Assembly: GCA_023437865.1 (NCBI GenBank)
Contig: JAEZFE010000264.1
Location: forward strand, 1-7,559
DNA: 7,559 nt
Source of the DNA: Pseudomonadota bacterium
GTDB taxonomy: Bacteria; Pseudomonadota; Alphaproteobacteria; Rhodospirillales; Magnetospirillaceae
Reading direction: 5' to 3'
The notes beneath the pieces were generated by a model that worked only from the letters and a program-made list of their open reading frames with translations, was not told where the DNA came from and did not search any database. Made by a program: the position numbers and the translations under genes. Positions 5,677 to 7,559 of this stretch are shown here, one piece after another. Every line of letters starts with the position of its first letter. The stretch's first letter is position 1.

Positions 5677-7391
5677 TGAGAGACGACATCCCCCCCGTGG
5701 CGCCGACGCCAACCCTCAGCGGCCTTGAGTCCCGCACGGGCTTCGCTACCCTTGCCGAGGCGCTGGACTATGCCGCCGGCGGAACCGCCGGGTACAATTT
5801 TTACTCAGGCCGGCTGGATCTGGTGGAAAGTCTGCCTTATTCGGTCCTGCGCGTCGAAGCGCGCGAACTGGCTGGCAAGCTGTTGGGCGCGGGGCTCGCC
5901 CCAGGTGACCGGGTGGCATTGGTGGCCGAAACCGATGGCGATTTCATCCGCGCCTTTGCCGCCTGCCAATATGCCGGGTTGGTGCCGGCACCGCTGCCGC
6001 TGCCGCTCGCCTTCGGCGACCGCGCGGCCTATGTGCACCAGATCAGGCGCATGATCGCCGGCGCGCGGGCTTCCGCCGCTTTGGCGCCCGCCTGGGCCAC
6101 CGAGTGGCTGGAGGAGGCGGCGTCGGGATTGGCGCTCAAGGTCTGCGGCACGGTCGCGGATCTGCGCGCCCGTCCGATTTCCGCGCCGCTGCCCGAGCTG
6201 GACCCCACGGGGTTGTCCTATCTGCAATTCTCGTCGGGCAGCACGCGGGCACCCGCTGGCATCGCCATCACCCATCACGCCCTGATGAACAACACTGCCG
6301 CAATCATCGCCCATGGCCTGGCCATCCATGCAGGCGACCGGGGCGTCTCGTGGCTGCCATTCTACCACGACATGGGGCTGGTCGGGTTCGTGCTGGCGCC
6401 GCTGGTGGCTCAGATGTCGGTGGATTACCTGGCAACCCGTGATTTCGCCCGTCGTCCGCTGGGGTGGTTGACGCTGATGGAGCGAAACGGCGCTACCGTG
6501 TCGTTTAGCCCGAGCTTCGGCTACGAGCTGTGCGCCAAGCGCGCTTCTACCGGTGCCGCGCCTCGGCTGGACCTGTCGCGCTGGCGGGTCGCCGGCATCG
6601 GTGGCGACATGATCCGTCCCCACGTGCTCGATGGGTTCGCCAGCGTTTTCACCCCCATGGGCTTCGACCGCAGCGCCTTCGTGCCCAGTTACGGCATGGC
6701 CGAAACGACGCTCGCGGTCACCTTCCGCCCGCTCAACCGCGGCGCCGAGCTCGACCGGGTGGACCTTGACCTGCTGGAGCGCCACGGCATCGTCGCCTCG
6801 CCGCGTGGTGAGCGGTTCCGGGACTTCGTGAAATGCGGCCGGGTGCTGCCGGGCCACGAGTTGCAGGTGCGCGACGGCGAAGGCCTGAACCTGCCAGAAC
6901 GCCGGCTGGGGCGGGTCTTTGTGAAGGGGCCCAGCCTGATGCGCGGTTACGACCACAAGCCGGAGGAAACCGCCATGGTGCTGTCCCCCGATGGCTGGCT
7001 TGATACCGGCGATTTGGGTTATCTGGCCGATGGCGAGCTGGTGGTCACCGGGCGGTCCAAGGACGTCATCCTCATCAATGGCCGCAACGTGTGGCCGCAG
7101 GATCTGGAATTGACCGCCGAGCAGGTGGACGGCGTGCGTCATGGCGACGTGGCGGCCTTCGCCATCGACGGCGGCGAGGCCGAAGGGGTGGTGGTCCTGG
7201 TGCAGTGCCGTAGCGGCGAGCCCGCGCTGCGCCACGCTCTGGCGCAGGCCATCGGCGCCGCCGTGCGCCGTGGCCATGGCATCGAACCGCTGGTGGTGCT
7301 GGTGCCCAACAACGCGCTGCCCATGACGTCGTCGGGCAAGCTCAGCCGCACGGCGGCGCGCAGAGCCTATGTGGCCGGGGAGTACGCGTGA
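5673..7391 (+). CDS. Fatty-acyl-AMP ligase / acyl-ACP synthetase family enzyme
   Basis: Adenylate-forming enzyme of 572 residues predicted to activate a fatty acid with ATP to acyl-AMP and pass it to a carrier, more likely acyl carrier protein than CoA. ANL-superfamily motifs run in order: phosphate loop FSSGSTRAPAG (186-196), SWLPFYHDMGL (226-236), SYGMAETT (339-346), DGWLDTGDLG (440-449), GRSKDVILINGRNVWPQD (460-477), and the C-terminal catalytic Lys556 in TSSGKLSR. The loop has Ala195 where acyl-CoA synthetases usually have Lys. This, SWLPFYHDMGL and GRNVWPQD are typical of fatty-acyl-AMP ligases (FadD32-like). It starts at ATG 5673 with a 4-bp ATGA overlap with the flippase gene; ATG 5676 is equally possible. 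The following SDR gene overlaps its stop. The order ligase-SDR recalls aasR-cerR of the Caulobacter ceramide locus. The family is secure; acyl chain and acceptor are not known. Confidence 0.87.
   Translation: MMRDDIPPVAPTPTLSGLESRTGFATLAEALDYAAGGTAGYNFYSGRLDLVESLPYSVLRVEARELAGKLLGAGLAPGDRVALVAETDGDFIRAFAACQYAGLVPAPLPLPLAFGDRAAYVHQIRRMIAGARASAALAPAWATEWLEEAASGLALKVCGTVADLRARPISAPLPELDPTGLSYLQFSSGSTRAPAGIAITHHALMNNTAAIIAHGLAIHAGDRGVSWLPFYHDMGLVGFVLAPLVAQMSVDYLATRDFARRPLGWLTLMERNGATVSFSPSFGYELCAKRASTGAAPRLDLSRWRVAGIGGDMIRPHVLDGFASVFTPMGFDRSAFVPSYGMAETTLAVTFRPLNRGAELDRVDLDLLERHGIVASPRGERFRDFVKCGRVLPGHELQVRDGEGLNLPERRLGRVFVKGPSLMRGYDHKPEETAMVLSPDGWLDTGDLGYLADGELVVTGRSKDVILINGRNVWPQDLELTAEQVDGVRHGDVAAFAIDGGEAEGVVVLVQCRSGEPALRHALAQAIGAAVRRGHGIEPLVVLVPNNALPMTSSGKLSRTAARRAYVAGEYA
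7377..7382 (+). promoter_or_regulatory. Ribosome binding site of the SDR gene
   Basis: GGGGAG lies 8 bases before the ATG at 7391 and 5 bases before an in-frame GTG at 7388. The spacing favours the ATG, although the GTG would give a classic 4-bp GTGA overlap. Confidence 0.55.
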
Positions 7392-7559
7392 TGCGGGGCG
7401 TCGCCGCGCTGACGGGCGGCACCGGCTTCCTCGGCCCCCACATCGCCGAGGCGCTGGCCGCTGAAGGCTGGCGGGTGCGTTTGCTGGTGCGGCGGCCGCC
7501 AACAGAGATCCCACATGGCGCCGAGCTGGTGGAGGGGCACCTGGGCGACGGTGCCGCGC
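7391..7559 (+). CDS. NAD(P)-dependent epimerase/reductase, extended SDR (3' end missing)
   Basis: The first 56 codons of a gene cut by the right edge. The predicted N-terminus carries a beta strand followed by TGGTGFLG (8-15), the TGxxGxxG dinucleotide-binding motif of extended SDRs. Then come a helix (HIAEALAAEGW) and a second strand ending in LLVRR (about 31-35); the basic residues after that strand are often seen when NADP is preferred. ELVEGHLGD (about 46-54) matches the third strand region of the Rossmann fold. Its start codon shares one base with the ligase stop codon (TGATG), so the two are almost certainly co-translated. It could be an epimerase/dehydratase, a sugar-modifying enzyme, or a CerR-like ceramide-pathway reductase. 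Position after an acyl-activating ligase favours the last, but too little protein is visible to decide. Confidence 0.8.
   Translation, partial: MRGVAALTGGTGFLGPHIAEALAAEGWRVRLLVRRPPTEIPHGAELVEGHLGDGAA

Noticed and set aside
4516..5712. A 398-codon minus-strand open frame across the flippase gene
   Set aside because: Composition (Arg, Gln, Gly, His-rich) is that of an antisense shadow; the plus-strand frame gives a coherent multi-helix membrane protein.
5805..7514. A 569-codon open frame on the minus strand across the ligase gene
   Set aside because: Product is rich in His, Gln, Arg and Gly without motifs, while the opposite strand encodes a complete adenylating enzyme with all its motifs.

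Overview
This window is GC-rich, gene-dense bacterial DNA with a strong G/C bias at third codon positions. It most resembles an alphaproteobacterium, perhaps a Rhodospirillales/Magnetospirillum-like organism. That placement rests on the DctB/DctD proteins, the DUF3750 protein, base composition and general protein flavour; no marker gene is present to settle it.

Left part (1-2724, + strand): the 3' part of a DctB-type sensor histidine kinase gene, followed with a 26-bp overlap by a complete DctD-type sigma-54-dependent response regulator. Together they form a two-component system predicted to sense C4-dicarboxylates outside the cytoplasm and switch on sigma-54 promoters. No transporter gene and no convincing -24/-12 promoter lies in the window, so the regulated target is elsewhere.

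Middle (2684-3442, - strand): a DUF3750 protein with one N-terminal membrane anchor. It converges on dctD and shares 41 bp of coding sequence with it, so there is no room for a terminator between them. A 146-bp divergent intergenic region follows (3443-3588). It carries a plausible sigma-70-type promoter and Shine-Dalgarno site reading rightward.

Right part (3589-7559, + strand, cut by the window end): a tightly packed operon of a sugar-phosphate/phosphocholine-type nucleotidyltransferase, a MOP-superfamily (Wzx-like) flippase, a fatty-acyl-AMP ligase-type adenylating enzyme, and the start of an extended-SDR NAD(P)-dependent epimerase/reductase. The last three junctions overlap or nearly abut. 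An acyl-activating ligase followed directly by an SDR recalls the aasR-cerR pair of the Caulobacter crescentus ceramide locus. The leading hypothesis is therefore a lipid, possibly sphingolipid, biosynthesis locus with its own head-group-activating enzyme and flippase. Proof lies beyond the right edge: a serine palmitoyltransferase-like gene and an acyl carrier protein gene would confirm it. The specific substrates are inference, not something the sequence shows.
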